This document shows positions 1 through 8,369 of a DNA stretch of 55,386 bases, in pieces. Position 1 is the first letter of the stretch, and each line of letters opens with the position of its first letter. Both the position numbers and the translations under genes were made by a program. Under the pieces are notes generated by a model. That model made no database searches and was not told the DNA's origin. It worked only from the letters and a program-made list of their open reading frames with translations. This stretch comes from Alphaproteobacteria bacterium (GTDB lineage: Bacteria > Pseudomonadota > Alphaproteobacteria > UBA7879). The stretch covers positions 1 through 55,386 of the forward strand of contig PKTP01000001.1 in NCBI GenBank assembly GCA_002869105.1. The letters are read 5' to 3'.

Positions 1-942
1 GCGGCAAGAGTAGCAGCTAGATATGCTGAGGAAAACTTGTTGCAATTAGATCAAGCGGTATTTAGAAGGCCAGCTCGTCTTGGGCGGGCCTTAGACCACT
101 ACCAGATTCAAGCAGCCAGAGCTCAAGTTAAACAATTGCATGCAAATGTAGCGGCGGCACAAACCGCAGCTCAGCGTGAAGCAGAGGCAAGAGTAGCAGC
201 TAGATATGCTGAGGAAAGCTTGTGCATGCAAATAATGTAGCAGCGGCGACCTTAGCTGTGCAGCAAGCAGCGGCGAGAGAACAAGCCCTTCAAGCACAGT
301 TAGCTGCTTTACAAAACCCACCTCAAGGGCAACAAGCCCCAGCTGACGACGCAGAAGCTGGTCGATCAGCAAAAGCCCGTGCGGAAGCCAGAGTTGAAGA
401 GTTTACCAAGGAGATGGGGTTTTATTCATCAAGTTGTTGAGGTTTTGGCTCAAGGTAATCTTCGTCCTGAAACAGGTGTAGCTAATGACCGTTCTCAACT
501 ACATGATTGGGTTCGTGAAATGGTTGCGAGCGTTGCAAAATCCAAAGTTGAAGCAGAAGCGGAACGGGACGAAGCACGTGCAGAGCTAGAAGCATTTAAA
601 GTAAATCTTGCAGCTGCCAAAGAAGAGGCAGAAAATGCTCATCAAGATGAATTGGCTCCTGAGCTAGCAGCGGTTCACCAAAGACTGGCAGGACAGGAGA
701 CTACTGGCTTGGCTGGTGGAATTCTCAGCCGCCGCGCAGGGCTTGATCAAACAAAGATTGACACAATATTGAAAAAATTAGTGTCCTGTATTGATTCTGA
801 AAACCTTAAAACCTTGTTATCACAAGAAGAATACGAGATAGCTACGCTTGCTAGAACAGCTTCTGCTCCTGCCAGCCCAGCTCGATCACCACGGGGCGGC
901 AGTGGTAGTGGTAGTGATGAAAGAGGATGGTACCCTAAATAA
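1..942 (+). pseudogene. Ala/Gln/Glu-rich coiled-coil protein, 5' end outside window, two frameshifts
   Basis: No family recognised. The coding frame is open from base 1, so the gene begins upstream of the window. It reads in frame 1 to about base 222, in frame 3 to about 423, then returns to frame 1 until the stop at 940-942. The first switch looks like a lost T: TTGTTG in the upstream repeat copy corresponds to TTGTG at 220-224. The second looks like an extra T in the T run at 420-423. Joined, the product is a long Ala/Gln/Glu-rich helical (coiled-coil) protein with a Ser/Gly/Pro-rich C-terminal tail. Its composition resembles that of the secreted protein at 46.4 kb. It overlaps the convergent membrane gene by 8 bp. 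Either a decaying gene or assembly indels; which one is not decidable here. Confidence 0.6.
4..217 (+). repeat. In-frame direct repeat of 31 bp, spacing 183 bp (61 codons)
   Basis: Bases 4-34 recur at 187-217 with exact identity; the spacing of 183 bp is exactly 61 codons, so the repeat preserves frame and encodes the same Ala/Arg-rich helix segment (ARVAARYAEE). A second, shorter similarity links HANVAAA at about 138 with HANNVAAA at 225. This indicates that the coiled-coil region grew by internal duplication, and that more copies probably lie upstream of the window. Confidence 0.7.
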
Positions 943-1798
943 CTCCTCTACTGATTTCTGGATTCTTTTTGAGGGCCAAAACAAGACGGGTTGATACACT
1001 TGATGCAACAAATGTTCCTAAACAGATGAGAAGTACACCCATAGAAACACCAACGATCCACCAGAGCATACTGACCTCTGAAAGGGGCGCGACGATCTTG
1101 TGGGCCAAAATGGTAAATTTGTGAAAAAATTTAGAGATACCTTTCATCCCAGGATTTTTATTGAAGGCGTTTGCAAGGGCCTTGGTGCCGAATGGAGACA
1201 TTAATATACCCAGGAAGAAGGCCTTAAACATAATAAACGGCAGCATAAATAGGATGCCTTTTCTCACTAAAATTTTTTTATGAGAACGCATGGCTTTGCG
1301 GTAGTTTTTGAGCGAGCTGGTTTGAAAGACAACGGCAAAAGCCTTAAACAATACTAAACTTATGGTGAGTAAAATGATTAAAAAGATGATCGCAAACATG
1401 TTGATTCTAGGTATTGTTTCAGAAAAAATCAAAAAAGAGATCGGGATGATCAAAATGAGAGGGCACAAAAATAGGATGACCTGTTTGAAAAGCGCTTGGG
1501 AATAGGAGCTCATGCCTTTTGTAGTGTGACCCGTGATGTTGTGGCCGATTTCACCAGATCGGACAAATTGAATGGATGTAAACGGTAGGGTGACATAAAA
1601 ACTGAACAGAAAAGAAAAAAGCGCGATGTACATCGGAATGGGTGTGAGAGCTTGGGTATGAAAAGCCAATACAACCGTTAAAACAGCTAAAGCTACTGGC
1701 GTTATCGAAAGGTATAATCCCGTTCTCAGATGTTGAAAGGCCTGTTTGTAACCCTTGATGGCAAGCTGACGCGCGTTAGCAGGCGATAATTTCTCCAT
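935..1798 (-). CDS. Polytopic inner-membrane protein, unknown function
   Basis: A 287-residue protein with about six hydrophobic segments, roughly at residues 30-50, 55-75, 105-125, 130-160, 180-200 and 245-268, so an integral inner-membrane protein. No family motif recognised. The N-terminus (MEKLSPANARQLAIKGYKQA) is a short basic amphipathic helix, so a cytoplasmic N-terminus is likely. A polar stretch with SHKKILVRK lies between predicted segments 4 and 5. It stands alone: the neighbour downstream is convergent, overlapping by 8 bp, and 236 bp of non-coding DNA lie upstream. Coding status is well supported by length and membrane pattern; function is unknown. Confidence 0.75.
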   Translation of the reverse strand: MEKLSPANARQLAIKGYKQAFQHLRTGLYLSITPVALAVLTVVLAFHTQALTPIPMYIALFSFLFSFYVTLPFTSIQFVRSGEIGHNITGHTTKGMSSYSQALFKQVILFLCPLILIIPISFLIFSETIPRINMFAIIFLIILLTISLVLFKAFAVVFQTSSLKNYRKAMRSHKKILVRKGILFMLPFIMFKAFFLGILMSPFGTKALANAFNKNPGMKGISKFFHKFTILAHKIVAPLSEVSMLWWIVGVSMGVLLICLGTFVASSVSTRLVLALKKNPEISRGVI

Positions 1799-1879
1799 GG
1801 TTTTCCCTGTTTTTTATGATCATAAGCCTAGCATAAAAATTTTTGGAGGCAAATCAAATCAAGCCCCGAGAGTCCGGCA

Positions 1880-2024
1880 GGATGATTGGTTGCGAAGGAG
1901 ATTGCCACGTTGGCATTACATGCCGCCTCGCAATGACCGAATGTTGGGACTACGCTCCCGCCTGAAAGAGCGATTGTCTAGGAAGGAGAGTCTCACGCGC
2001 CATGTTGTCGCTTAGAATGACGGG
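1880..2024. repeat. Degenerate dispersed intergenic repeat
   Basis: The non-coding stretch between the membrane gene and the DMT permease contains an imperfect palindromic element. Read on the minus strand it has TCATTGCGAGG at one end and CGTGGCAATCTCC further on, a pattern I recall from intergenic repeats scattered in many proteobacterial genomes. A further GAATGACGGGGGA motif sits at 2011-2023. It is much more GC-rich than other intergenic DNA here. Copy number cannot be tested within the window, where I see only this copy. Confidence 0.4.
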
Positions 2025-2034
2025 GGAGAAGGGG

Positions 2035-2946
2035 TTACGCTTTTTTCTTGGCTCGTCTTTTGTGAAAGGTTTCAGAATAGGTGAGGTAAAGGGTGGTCAT
2101 GATAATGACAAAAGCACCCAAAATGGTGTTGAATTTCACCACTTCTCCAAACAAGAAGTAACCAAAAATGCTGGCAAACACCAATTCAACATAGCGGAAG
2201 GGCGCGAGCGAAGAGGCATCAGCGGCGTAAAACGCCCTGAACAAGAAAACCTGAATCAGATTTGCCCCGGATCCCAAAAGGAACAGCCAAAGGAGTTCGG
2301 TGTAAGTTGGTGTTTTCCAGACCATCAAGGCGGGGCCAAGCGCGGCGATGGTGGTACCAAGGGCGAAATAAAACAATAAGGTCATGGTGGTTTCCGTGCC
2401 GACCATACGTTTGGCAAGCACATCTAAACCAGCAAAAAGAAACGCCGCCCCCATTGGGATGAATGCCAGTAAATTGACCTTGCTGTTGGTGGGGTCAATG
2501 ACAATCATGATACCGATAAAACCAAAGAAAGTGGCAATCCAACGGTTGTTAGAAATTTTTTCTTTGAGGAAAAGCGCAGCCAAAATTAACACAAAAAACT
2601 GCTGGGTAAAGGAAAACGTGGTGACTTCATTGAGGGGAACAAGCAACACAGAATAGGTATAAAGCGCAATGGCCGCAACACCAATGACCGCCCGATAGAC
2701 ATGAAGCTTGGGATTGCTGGTTTTAAAAGCACTTAAGCCTTTTGGAATCATGAACGGCAAAACCGTGAGCATACTGAACAGAAAGCGAAAGAAACTGATC
2801 TGCAAGCCGTCAAGGTTACCACTGGCCTGACGGGCAACGACGTCATTGGTGATGCTGACCAATGCAGTTAAACAGGCCCATACAGCCCCTTGGGGAAAGC
2901 CCTTACGAAAGAGCCAAAATCGAGAGAGATTTGGAGAAGGGGTCAT
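2035..2946 (-). CDS. EamA/DMT-superfamily permease
   Basis: A 303-residue protein with about ten membrane segments arranged as two EamA-like halves, the usual DMT architecture and length. Each half carries the characteristic pattern: aromatic/Arg FFRFLFS near residues 52-58, LKEKISNNRW near 127-136 before helix 5, and in the second half FRYVELVFASIFGYFLFGE near 250-268. DMT carriers move metabolites or amino acids across the inner membrane, and intracellular alphaproteobacteria often keep several, including S-adenosylmethionine carriers. The substrate cannot be called from sequence. Divergent from the phage-like gene at 3000, with 53 bp between them. Confidence 0.88.
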   Translation of the reverse strand: MTPSPNLSRFWLFRKGFPQGAVWACLTALVSITNDVVARQASGNLDGLQISFFRFLFSMLTVLPFMIPKGLSAFKTSNPKLHVYRAVIGVAAIALYTYSVLLVPLNEVTTFSFTQQFFVLILAALFLKEKISNNRWIATFFGFIGIMIVIDPTNSKVNLLAFIPMGAAFLFAGLDVLAKRMVGTETTMTLLFYFALGTTIAALGPALMVWKTPTYTELLWLFLLGSGANLIQVFLFRAFYAADASSLAPFRYVELVFASIFGYFLFGEVVKFNTILGAFVIIMTTLYLTYSETFHKRRAKKKA

Positions 2947-2999
2947 GGAAATGGATCTACCTAAAATTATTACAAATTACTAATATAAAGGAGCGTGAA

Positions 3000-4696
3000 A
3001 TGCAAACACTAAAACTATTTACCAAAGATGAAACAGGCGCTTTGACGTTTTTGGATCTCAATTTGCCCATCTTGAGAATGACCCTGACGCAAGCACGGGG
3101 GGCAAAGCCTGTTTTGAGGCTTATGATTCGTTGGAATGATCGCCGCTTCTGGCTGGCTTGCGCGATCAGATTCTTGTTTTTCAGGTGATGGATCATTGCC
3201 TTTTTACCGGCAAACTTGAGAGTGATCTGGTTGCCATTGATGGATATTGTTTGGAAGCGGTTTTTCAAGGTGAAGGCCCAAATATTTTGGCGCAGACAGA
3301 GCGAATTGAAAAAGCAGAGAAGATTGACCCCTTGTTTTATACACCGACCCAGCTTGAAAATCTGGATTTCATTCTGAGAGATATCGGCATGACCTGGTGG
3401 CAGTCGACGGACCAAGAGATTGACTGGATGGATGCCTTGACCGGTGTGGGTCATGTGACGCTTTCAAGCGAGATAGCAGCTGAAGGATTTAAGCTGGAAA
3501 AAATGCATGAGCCGGTATCCGCTGTCCAAGCTTGTATTGAAGCCAATTGGATTCAAGAAGGCTGGGGCCACGCCAACATTGGGGAAAAAATCGCCCGGCT
3601 TTGGCCAGAGGGGGTGATTAAAACCTTGGCTGCTCCAGACTTGATTCACCGATGGATTCAGGCAAAAAAAGTGCGGCACTCAAGTTATGATATTTTGGAA
3701 AGTCGATTGGAACCAGTGGGGGAACTGAATCAGATGATCCTGCTCAATGCTGAAAAGCGCATTCTGCAACAAGCCTTCAAACCCCACGTTGTTGTGGATT
3801 GGACCTGTCAGTTTCCCCGCAAAGAGGTGTGTCACTTTGAGATGAAAGCGCCAGGTGAGGCAACAGAGTTTCAGACACCCTATCATCTTAATATTGAACT
3901 GCAAGATATCACGCTGGATCGGGAAACACCCATTTGGACGCCCCATCAGCGCTACCAAAAAGGGGATTATGTGGTGTATCAATCAACGCGATATCACTGC
4001 ACAGCCGATCATGTGGCACGCCCTTTTTTCTGGCGTGACAAAGACAGTTGGCAGTCATGTTCAACCACCGCTGCGCCTTTGGGCCAGACCTCTTGGGGAC
4101 AATATTTCACAACAGAGCGGGGACAAAAAAGCCTTGCCTATGCTGTGCGATTGGCGGAAGCACGGTTGAAAAAGTTTTGGCTTTGCCAGCGTTTGCAATT
4201 CCGGGTGGCTCTTGATGTGTTCAAAACGCTGGCGCCCCCAAATATTGTGACCGTTAAAGATCGCCGATTGCCGGATGGAACTTTGACAGGCGTTATTCAA
4301 GAGGTGCGCTGGGTTCTTGATGGAGAGCAAAAAACCTATCACGTTTTGGTAACGGTCTTCTGTCCGATGGGACCTTGCAGAGTTCATCCGGTGCCGACAA
4401 AGGAAAATCACTTCACGCTCTGGCCGTATGATTTGGCTGATAAAGCCCAGTTTCAAGAGGGCGATGAAAAAGAGAGAGATTTTACCATTGGACCCGATCA
4501 ATTGGTGCAAGGGGTGCGCGTAAAACATGCTGCCGCTGAACAGCTCCGGGAGGTGGGCGGCGAATTGGCTGCCGCCCCCCGCAAAAAGTGGCGTCGGATT
4601 TTGAAAAAAGTTCACACTGAAGTTGAGGTTGACTTGGCGGATTTGGTCCGTGTTGAACCTCTGGAACGCCGCTATGAAATAACGTTTAGACCTTAA
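3000..4696 (+). pseudogene. Phage tail/baseplate hub-like protein, frameshifted
   Basis: ATG at 3000 follows AAGGAG at 2988-2993. The frame runs to a stop at 3186-3188, while the rest of the protein (about 510 residues) reads in another frame from about 3143 to 4696. The junction is best explained by one missing T near 3147-3149, giving RR-F-LAGLRDQILVFQ. Two beta-rich parts surround a short domain near residues 315-350 of the joined protein with pattern W..HQRYQKGDYVVYQSTRYHC, resembling a CBM5/12-type carbohydrate-binding fold. The later segment (DRRLPDGTLTGVIQEVRWVLDG) resembles hub proteins of phage tails and gene-transfer-agent-like particles. It sits 39 bp before terL. Family assignment is by resemblance only. 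Confidence 0.55.
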
Positions 4697-4735
4697 TTCT
4701 TTTCCCAACCAAAAAATAAACAAAAGGATGGATGT

Positions 4736-6129
4736 ATGCCGACTGAAAAAAGAAAAACAATTCCCAAAAAACTTGCTAAAAAAACCAAAACTTCTTCCAA
4801 GAAAGGTAGCCCCAAAGAACCCATCAAGGGTATTGATCCCAAAATTGCTGCCATCTTGAAAAAGGGCGGGGCCCAATCTGCCTTGCAGCAGGTGTTAAAT
4901 CATATGTCTCATGATCCAGAGCAGTACAATTGGGATAAATTAGCTCGAAAGAATCAAAAGCTGCCCAAAGGGCTGCGTTGGAAAATCTGGCTGATTATGG
5001 CAGGACGTGGCTTTGGTAAAACACGGACCGGTGCGGAAACTGTGCGTCAATGGGTGATGTCTGGGCAGTATCGCCGGATTGCTTTGATTGGCAACACCGA
5101 AAAAGATGTGCGTCAGGTGATGATTGAAGGGCCCAGCGGCTTGCTTTCCTGTCACCCGCCCAATATGGGATGAGGCCCCGATATTATGCTTCATTGGGGG
5201 TGGTGATTTGGCCCAATGGGGCTGTGGCCAGTGTCTATACCGCTGAAGCGTATGAAAAACTCCGCGGCCCCCAATTTGATGGCGCTTGGGTAGATGAGCT
5301 GGCGAAGTTTCGTTTTGCACAAGAAACTTGGGCTCAATTGAGGATGGCGCTGCGGTTAGGACAACAACCGCGGGTGATTGTGACAACGACGCCGCGGCCG
5401 ATTCCATTGATTCGAACCCTTATGGAAGATCCTTTGGCTAAAGTTACACGTGGGAGCACCTTTGAAAACAAATCAAATCTATCACGTGCTTTTATCACTC
5501 AGATCAAAAAGTGTTACGGCGAGACCCGGATTGGCGCTCAAGAGATTTACGGACACTTATTGGATGATCGCCCGGGGGCCTTGTGGCGACGGGATTTGAT
5601 TCAATATGGGTTGCCACCTGGTGTCAATCCGTTTGTCCGGGTGGTGATTGCGATTGACCCGGCGACAACGTTTGGACCCGATAGTGATGAAACGGGGATT
5701 ATTGTTGCTGGGGTTACCGATGAGAAAAAAGCCTATGTGATGGCGGATTTGAGTGGCCGATACAGCCCCAATGAATGGGCGGAAAAAATCATCCAAGCCT
5801 ATGAGACCTATCAAGCGGATCGCGTGGTGGCCGAAACCAACCAGGGCGGGGCGATGATTGAACAAATTTTGCGCAGTCATGATGCAACCGTCAGCTTTCG
5901 GGGGGTGTGCGCCAGGCGGGGTAAAAAAGCCCGAGCTGAACCTGTGGTGGCGCTCTATGAACAGGGCCGTGTCTATCATCAAAAAGTGTTTGAGCAGTTG
6001 GAAGATCAACTCTGTGGGTATGTGCCGGGGGAAACGGCTAAGTCACCGGATCGACTGGATGCCTTGGTCTGGGCGTTGACAGATTTGGTGATCAGTCCCT
6101 GGTATCAAACCCGGGTCTGGAGTGTGTGA
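4736..6129 (+). pseudogene. Terminase large subunit, GTA/phage type, split by frameshift
   Basis: TerL packages phage or GTA DNA, using an N-terminal ATPase and a C-terminal RNase-H-like nuclease. The Walker A region (MAGRGFGKTRTGAE, near residues 86-99) is in the first frame, 4736-5173. Walker B (GAWVDELAKF) and the nuclease acidic motif (VVIAIDPATTF, then VVAETNQGG and SPDRLDALVWAL) are in a second frame, 5170-6129. The frames overlap by an ATGA at 5170-5173. Relatives read straight through here with a PP..RPRY segment, so about one base has been lost or gained. No portal, capsid or integrase gene lies nearby. A remnant is likeliest; translation of two coupled polypeptides is possible. Confidence 0.8.
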
Positions 6130-6150
6130 GATTGAGAGGAGAATAAAAAA

Positions 6151-6177
6151 AACCCAGCCGAAAGACTGGGTTCTTTT
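6151..6177. terminator. Bidirectional rho-independent terminator
   Basis: A perfect 7-bp stem (AACCCAG at 6151-6157, CTGGGTT at 6166-6172) with an 8-nt loop is followed by CTTTTTG on the plus strand and preceded by an A-run, which gives a T-run on the minus strand. It lies between the convergent terL remnant and outer-membrane protein gene and can serve both. Confidence 0.8.
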
Positions 6178-6202
6178 TGTTTGAAGGTCTGGGACCAAGA
6201 AA

Positions 6203-6832
6203 CTAGAAGTGGTAGGTAACACCAACGTTGGCAACAAATCCTTTTGGACCTTTAAAAGTTTTAACAGACTTTGATTTTTTAAGGTTGAATTTGTAACCGG
6301 CTTCAGCCAACCAAGACATTTTATCAGCCAAACGACCAGACACACCAAGAAGGGGTGTAAGGGTGTACGCGTGGAATTTAGTTGTGATTTTTTCGCCAGT
6401 AACAAGGTCTTTACCAATAGCTTGGCTTTGCTCGCGCAAGAAGTTAAGCGCAAGGTGTACATTCATTGTTTCAGTGATACAAGTTCCACCAACAAGGCCT
6501 AGACCATAATTGAAACGTGGTTTGTAGTTAAGAACTGCTCGACCAGGAGTTTCAGAAACTTTTGTGTCTGCGAAGTTGTAACCAGCCAACAGGTTTACAC
6601 CCGCGAAGTATTTTTCTTTGATCGCCCATGTGTGACCAAAGCGTAGACCGAGGTTAGCAGCATCTGATTTTTTAGATGTGTTGCGTACTGGAGCAGGAGC
6701 TTTTGATTTCATTTTGTTTTGAGCGACACCGGCAGTAACGGTTGTGTTCCAACCTTGTTTAACGTGTGCAGCGTTTGCTGAACCAGCAAGAGCAACTGCA
6801 GAAACAGCGAATGCTGTAAGTAGTTTGTTCAT
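6203..6832 (-). CDS. Outer-membrane beta-barrel protein
   Basis: A 209-residue protein with a clear signal peptide (MNKLLTAFAVSAVALAGSANA, cleavage after ANA near residue 21). It is followed by alternating amphipathic beta strands ending in a C-terminal Phe (VANVGVTYHF), the hallmark of BAM-assembled barrels. Length fits an eight-strand OmpA/OmpW-like or surface-antigen-like porin domain. Strands such as FAGVNLLAGYNF and YGLGLVGGTC are visible. Strong RBS (AAAGGAT) and a good promoter upstream suggest high expression. Two cysteine-poor loops rich in Lys may face outside. It is monocistronic, bounded by a terminator. Specific ligand unknown. Confidence 0.85.
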   Translation of the reverse strand: MNKLLTAFAVSAVALAGSANAAHVKQGWNTTVTAGVAQNKMKSKAPAPVRNTSKKSDAANLGLRFGHTWAIKEKYFAGVNLLAGYNFADTKVSETPGRAVLNYKPRFNYGLGLVGGTCITETMNVHLALNFLREQSQAIGKDLVTGEKITTKFHAYTLTPLLGVSGRLADKMSWLAEAGYKFNLKKSKSVKTFKGPKGFVANVGVTYHF

Positions 6833-6846
6833 TTTAAATCCTTTTA

Positions 6847-6875
6847 ATTATCTTTGGTTAACAATTGATTTACAA
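6847..6875 (-). promoter_or_regulatory. Sigma70-type promoter of outer-membrane protein gene
   Basis: On the minus strand TTGTAA (6870-6875) and GATAAT (6847-6852) are separated by 17 bp, with start of transcription expected a few bases before the AAAGGAT ribosome site of the beta-barrel gene. Confidence 0.55.
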
Positions 6876-7051
6876 ATAGGGTGTTCAACCGTTTAATGCA
6901 AGCGTCTGATTCACTTGGTGGTGCAGTTTTCTTTTTAGTGTTGCAAAAAAGATACTTTTTGTTGGGTGTTGATTTTTCTGGAGGGGTGCGCATAATAAAC
7001 GTCGATTCTCTTAATCAATATAAAACAATTAGCTTTTTAAAGGGGGCAACA

Positions 7052-7636
7052 GTGGCAAAAGTTTATTTTTATTATTCGGCGATGAATGCCGGGAAAAGCA
7101 CGGTTCTGTTACAAACAGACTACAACTATCGGGAGCGCGGGATGGCATCGCTGATTTACACGCCGAGCATTGATGACCGGTATGCCCCCAATCAAGTGAC
7201 CTCGCGGATTGGGTTGAAGGCCGAGGCCCAGGCGTTTGATGCAGGCTTTGATTTTTACCAGGATGTAATGGCAAAATCTGAAAGCCGTGCCGGGATGAAG
7301 ATGTGCGTGTTGGTGGATGAAGCCCATTTTTTAAAAAAATGTCAGGTGGAACAATTGTGTTTGGTGGCGGATCACTTGGGTATTCCAGTGCTTTGCTATG
7401 GTTTGCGCTCTGACTTTTTGGGCGAGCCGTTCGAGGGCAGTCAATACTTATTGGTGTGGGCGGATAAATTGGTAGAGCTGAAAACGGTGTGCCACTGCGG
7501 CAAGAAAGCAACCATGAACATGCGAATTGCGGCGGATGGACAAAAGGTGACAGAGGGAAGCCAGATTGCCATTGGCGGTAATGATCTGTACATTTCAACC
7601 TGCAGGCAGCATTTTTTAATGCCCGCACAAAAATAA
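7052..7636 (+). CDS. tdk: Thymidine kinase
   Basis: Phosphorylates thymidine to dTMP in nucleotide salvage; cytoplasmic. I place the start at GTG 7052, behind AAAGGGGG at 7039-7046. This gives MAKVYFYYSAMNAGKST, matching the usual N-terminus of the family; the frame stays open further upstream but that part has no similarity. The P-loop is at residues 9-17, Walker B/catalytic region VLVDEAHFL near 86-94, and the zinc/lasso part has HCGKKATMNMR near 147-157 and CRQHF near 184-188. Length of 194 residues fits type II TK. Converges on the secreted-protein gene downstream. Salvage of host thymidine would suit a symbiont, which is inference. Confidence 0.95.
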   Translation: MAKVYFYYSAMNAGKSTVLLQTDYNYRERGMASLIYTPSIDDRYAPNQVTSRIGLKAEAQAFDAGFDFYQDVMAKSESRAGMKMCVLVDEAHFLKKCQVEQLCLVADHLGIPVLCYGLRSDFLGEPFEGSQYLLVWADKLVELKTVCHCGKKATMNMRIAADGQKVTEGSQIAIGGNDLYISTCRQHFLMPAQK

Positions 7637-7644
7637 AACGCAGC

Positions 7645-7668
7645 AAAAAAAAGGATGAAACTTCATCC
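7645..7668 (-). terminator. Rho-independent terminator for the 7.7 kb secreted-protein gene
   Basis: On the minus strand the stem GGATGA/TCATCC (7653-7658 with 7663-7668) is followed by eight T's (A-run 7645-7652). It is placed just after the minus-strand gene ending at 7696; the plus-strand side lacks a T-run. Confidence 0.6.
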
Positions 7669-7695
7669 CTTCAGTGTTCGATTGTTAACGATGAT

Positions 7696-8223
7696 TTACA
7701 TGTTGAGATTGAGCTTCATTTCTTTCTTAGGCATTTTCATCTCTTTAGGACCTTTAGATTGCATTTTTTTGAAATCAAATTTGTCACAGGTGATTTCAGG
7801 TGAAATCATGTAATGAGGTGTTGAATCCAAAGGAAATGCTGCCGTTGGCTTATCAGCAATAAAGGCCATGTTGAAAATATTGCCCCAGAAAACACGGCAG
7901 TTGTTCTGCATGACAAATTCACAGGTGGCGCCGCGAATGCGATCGGCGTTCATACTTTTATCTTCTGTGACGGCGTAAAAATCATACTCAGCCACATCAT
8001 CAGACACATGCTTTACAGCAAAGGATTGTTTGTGAACGTTATTGCCAGAGACTAAGTGAGAAGAAAGCTCTTTTAAATTACATCCTTTGTATTTTTTAAG
8101 ACTCGAGTTGAACTTATCTGAGTTCTTGATTTTAATCTCTTCAACTTTTTGGGGTGCGTCTTCATTAGCAAAAGCTGTGAATGCTAAACACGAAAGACTG
8201 AGGGCGAAAATTTTTGTTTTCAT
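7696..8223 (-). CDS. Secreted protein of unknown family
   Basis: A 175-residue protein with signal peptide MKTKIFALSLSCLAFTAFA (cleavage near residue 19). The mature part has four cysteines (in KGCNL, GATCEF, NNCRVF and ITCDKF), enough for two disulphides, and a Lys/Met-rich C-terminus (KGPKEMKMPKKEMKLNLNM). No family recognised. Strong ribosome site GGAG eight bases before ATG. It has its own promoter and terminator, so is monocistronic. Periplasmic or exported location is inferred from the signal peptide. Confidence 0.75.
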   Translation of the reverse strand: MKTKIFALSLSCLAFTAFANEDAPQKVEEIKIKNSDKFNSSLKKYKGCNLKELSSHLVSGNNVHKQSFAVKHVSDDVAEYDFYAVTEDKSMNADRIRGATCEFVMQNNCRVFWGNIFNMAFIADKPTAAFPLDSTPHYMISPEITCDKFDFKKMQSKGPKEMKMPKKEMKLNLNM

Positions 8224-8250
8224 AATAAAGTATCTCCACTGTTAAAACCA

Positions 8251-8280
8251 ATCATAACAAGATTTTTGGATAAATCACAA
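8251..8280 (-). promoter_or_regulatory. Promoter of the 7.7 kb secreted-protein gene
   Basis: Minus strand TTGTGA (8275-8280) and TATGAT (8251-8256) with an 18-bp spacer, about 28 bp before the start codon. Confidence 0.45.
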
Positions 8281-8369
8281 AAGAAATTTTAAGTTAAGGT
8301 CTAATTATGTTGAAATTAACCTCTAGAGCCCCTATGTCTTAAGAGAAATGAACATATGATTTGCAAGAC

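Noticed and set aside
6881..7051. N-terminal extension of thymidine kinase
   Set aside because: The family starts at the AKVYFYYSAMNAGKS segment and GTG 7052 has a ribosome site; the upstream frame is merely open.
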